Source: Diphasiastrum complanatum (Eukaryota; Streptophyta; Lycopodiopsida; Lycopodiales; Lycopodiaceae). From it: a stretch of DNA of 64,000 bases. The stretch is from positions 7,015,315 to 7,079,314 of the forward strand of contig CM055093.1 in NCBI GenBank assembly GCA_029204225.1. Direction: 5' to 3'. This document shows, piece after piece, positions 63,856 to 64,000 of this stretch (position 1 is the stretch's first letter; the number at the start of each line of letters is the position of its first letter). Under the pieces are notes generated by a model. That model searched no databases. It was not told the DNA's origin and saw nothing but the letters and a program-made list of their open reading frames with translations. The translations under genes were made by a program, and so were the position numbers.

Positions 63856-64000
63856 ATGGCATCTATAAATGCATATCTTTTGGATACTAATGAAAGGCTC
63901 AACAAAACTAACTATTCCATATGGAAAGTTAGAATGGAATCTATCATGATCATGCAAGATCTGATGGAAATTGTAAATGGTAAGGAGGGTGAACCTATTC
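63856..64000 (+). CDS. Element C Gag start (partial, runs off window)
   Basis: Begins MASINAYLLDTNERLNKTNY with the DUF4219 stretch SIWKVRMESIMIMQDLMEIV, the same 48 residues as element B and, as far as compared, the same nucleotides. Gag forms the particle. The first ATG after the 800-bp leader; no interruption in the visible part. Whether it has the TAG of element B cannot be seen. Confidence 0.93.
   Translation, partial: MASINAYLLDTNERLNKTNYSIWKVRMESIMIMQDLMEIVNGKEGEPI

Larger units (their letters stand above)
62379..64000 (+). mobile_element. Ty1/copia element C, 5' part, second copy of B
   Basis: 5' LTR 62379-63042, primer-binding site 63043-63055, leader and gag start, in plus orientation and nearly identical to element B throughout. 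Runs out of the window at 64000. It shows that the B family is multi-copy and recently active. Confidence 0.95.

Overview
This window reads as plant nuclear DNA, from a heterochromatic, transposon-filled part of a large genome. The signs are: almost all recognisable coding sequence is Ty1/copia or Ty3/gypsy polyprotein; the primer-binding sites match plant initiator-methionine tRNA (TGGTATCAGAGCC type); short degenerate TTTAGGG arrays occur; and there is one exon of a plant-type 2-oxoglutarate/Fe(II) dioxygenase with a splice acceptor. No bacterial-style operons, CRISPR arrays, rRNA or tRNA genes were seen. I cannot name the species. The mix of copia families with DUF4219/UBN2-type Gag, a Helitron and unfamiliar coiled-coil ORFs would fit a non-seed or other large-genome land plant, but that is inference.

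Layout. 1-2100: decayed Ty3/gypsy pol with an internal inversion. 2101-3134 and 7458-7860: a broken coiled-coil protein of unrecognised family, split by copia element A (3135-7457, minus strand, two LTRs). 8647-10523: unrecognised ORF remnants and a second coiled-coil remnant. 10590-13594: ends of two plus-strand copia elements (N and O), O carrying a solo LTR with a perfect TSD. 13595-18415: mostly non-coding, with a telomere-like patch, a minus-strand gag fragment and a possible DNA-transposase fragment. 18505-27614: copia element D, split by the young, almost intact copia element B (19464-25604, minus). 27615-30101: element E, fused in frame to D and internally deleted. 30102-33600: copia fragment M, an unrecognised coding remnant, diverged repeats and an LTR. 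34079-38880: element F, an inverted relative of D. 38881-44802: a Helitron fragment split by copia element G (39466-44096). 44803-50574: copia pol fragment H, three copies of one LTR family and a gypsy pol fragment. 50757-51790: copia gag I. 52262-58788: copia element J with a K element (coiled-coil gag-like ORF and putative LTR) in place of its integrase. 58894-59091: last exon of a dioxygenase gene. 59582-60213: a compound CT/CCCT microsatellite between inverted repeats. 62379-64000: the 5' end of a second copy of element B (element C), running off the window.

How it works together. This is a stack of nested insertions. B sits in D, G in a Helitron, A in a coiled-coil ORF, a solo LTR in O, K in J, and J apparently in an intron of the dioxygenase gene. 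Only B (two LTRs differing at 3 of 661 compared positions, perfect 5-bp TSD, one in-frame amber codon) and C (identical to B over the visible gag start) look recently active. Nearly everything else carries stops, frameshifts or deletions. The most striking unexplained signal is a palindrome, CACACGTGTG, often extended to TTCACACGTGTGAA and often beside a second GTAC-containing palindrome. It lies in the downstream half of the LTRs of several otherwise different copia families. A second is a coiled-coil protein family with a conserved, unrecognised C-terminal domain that appears twice as transposon cargo or Gag.
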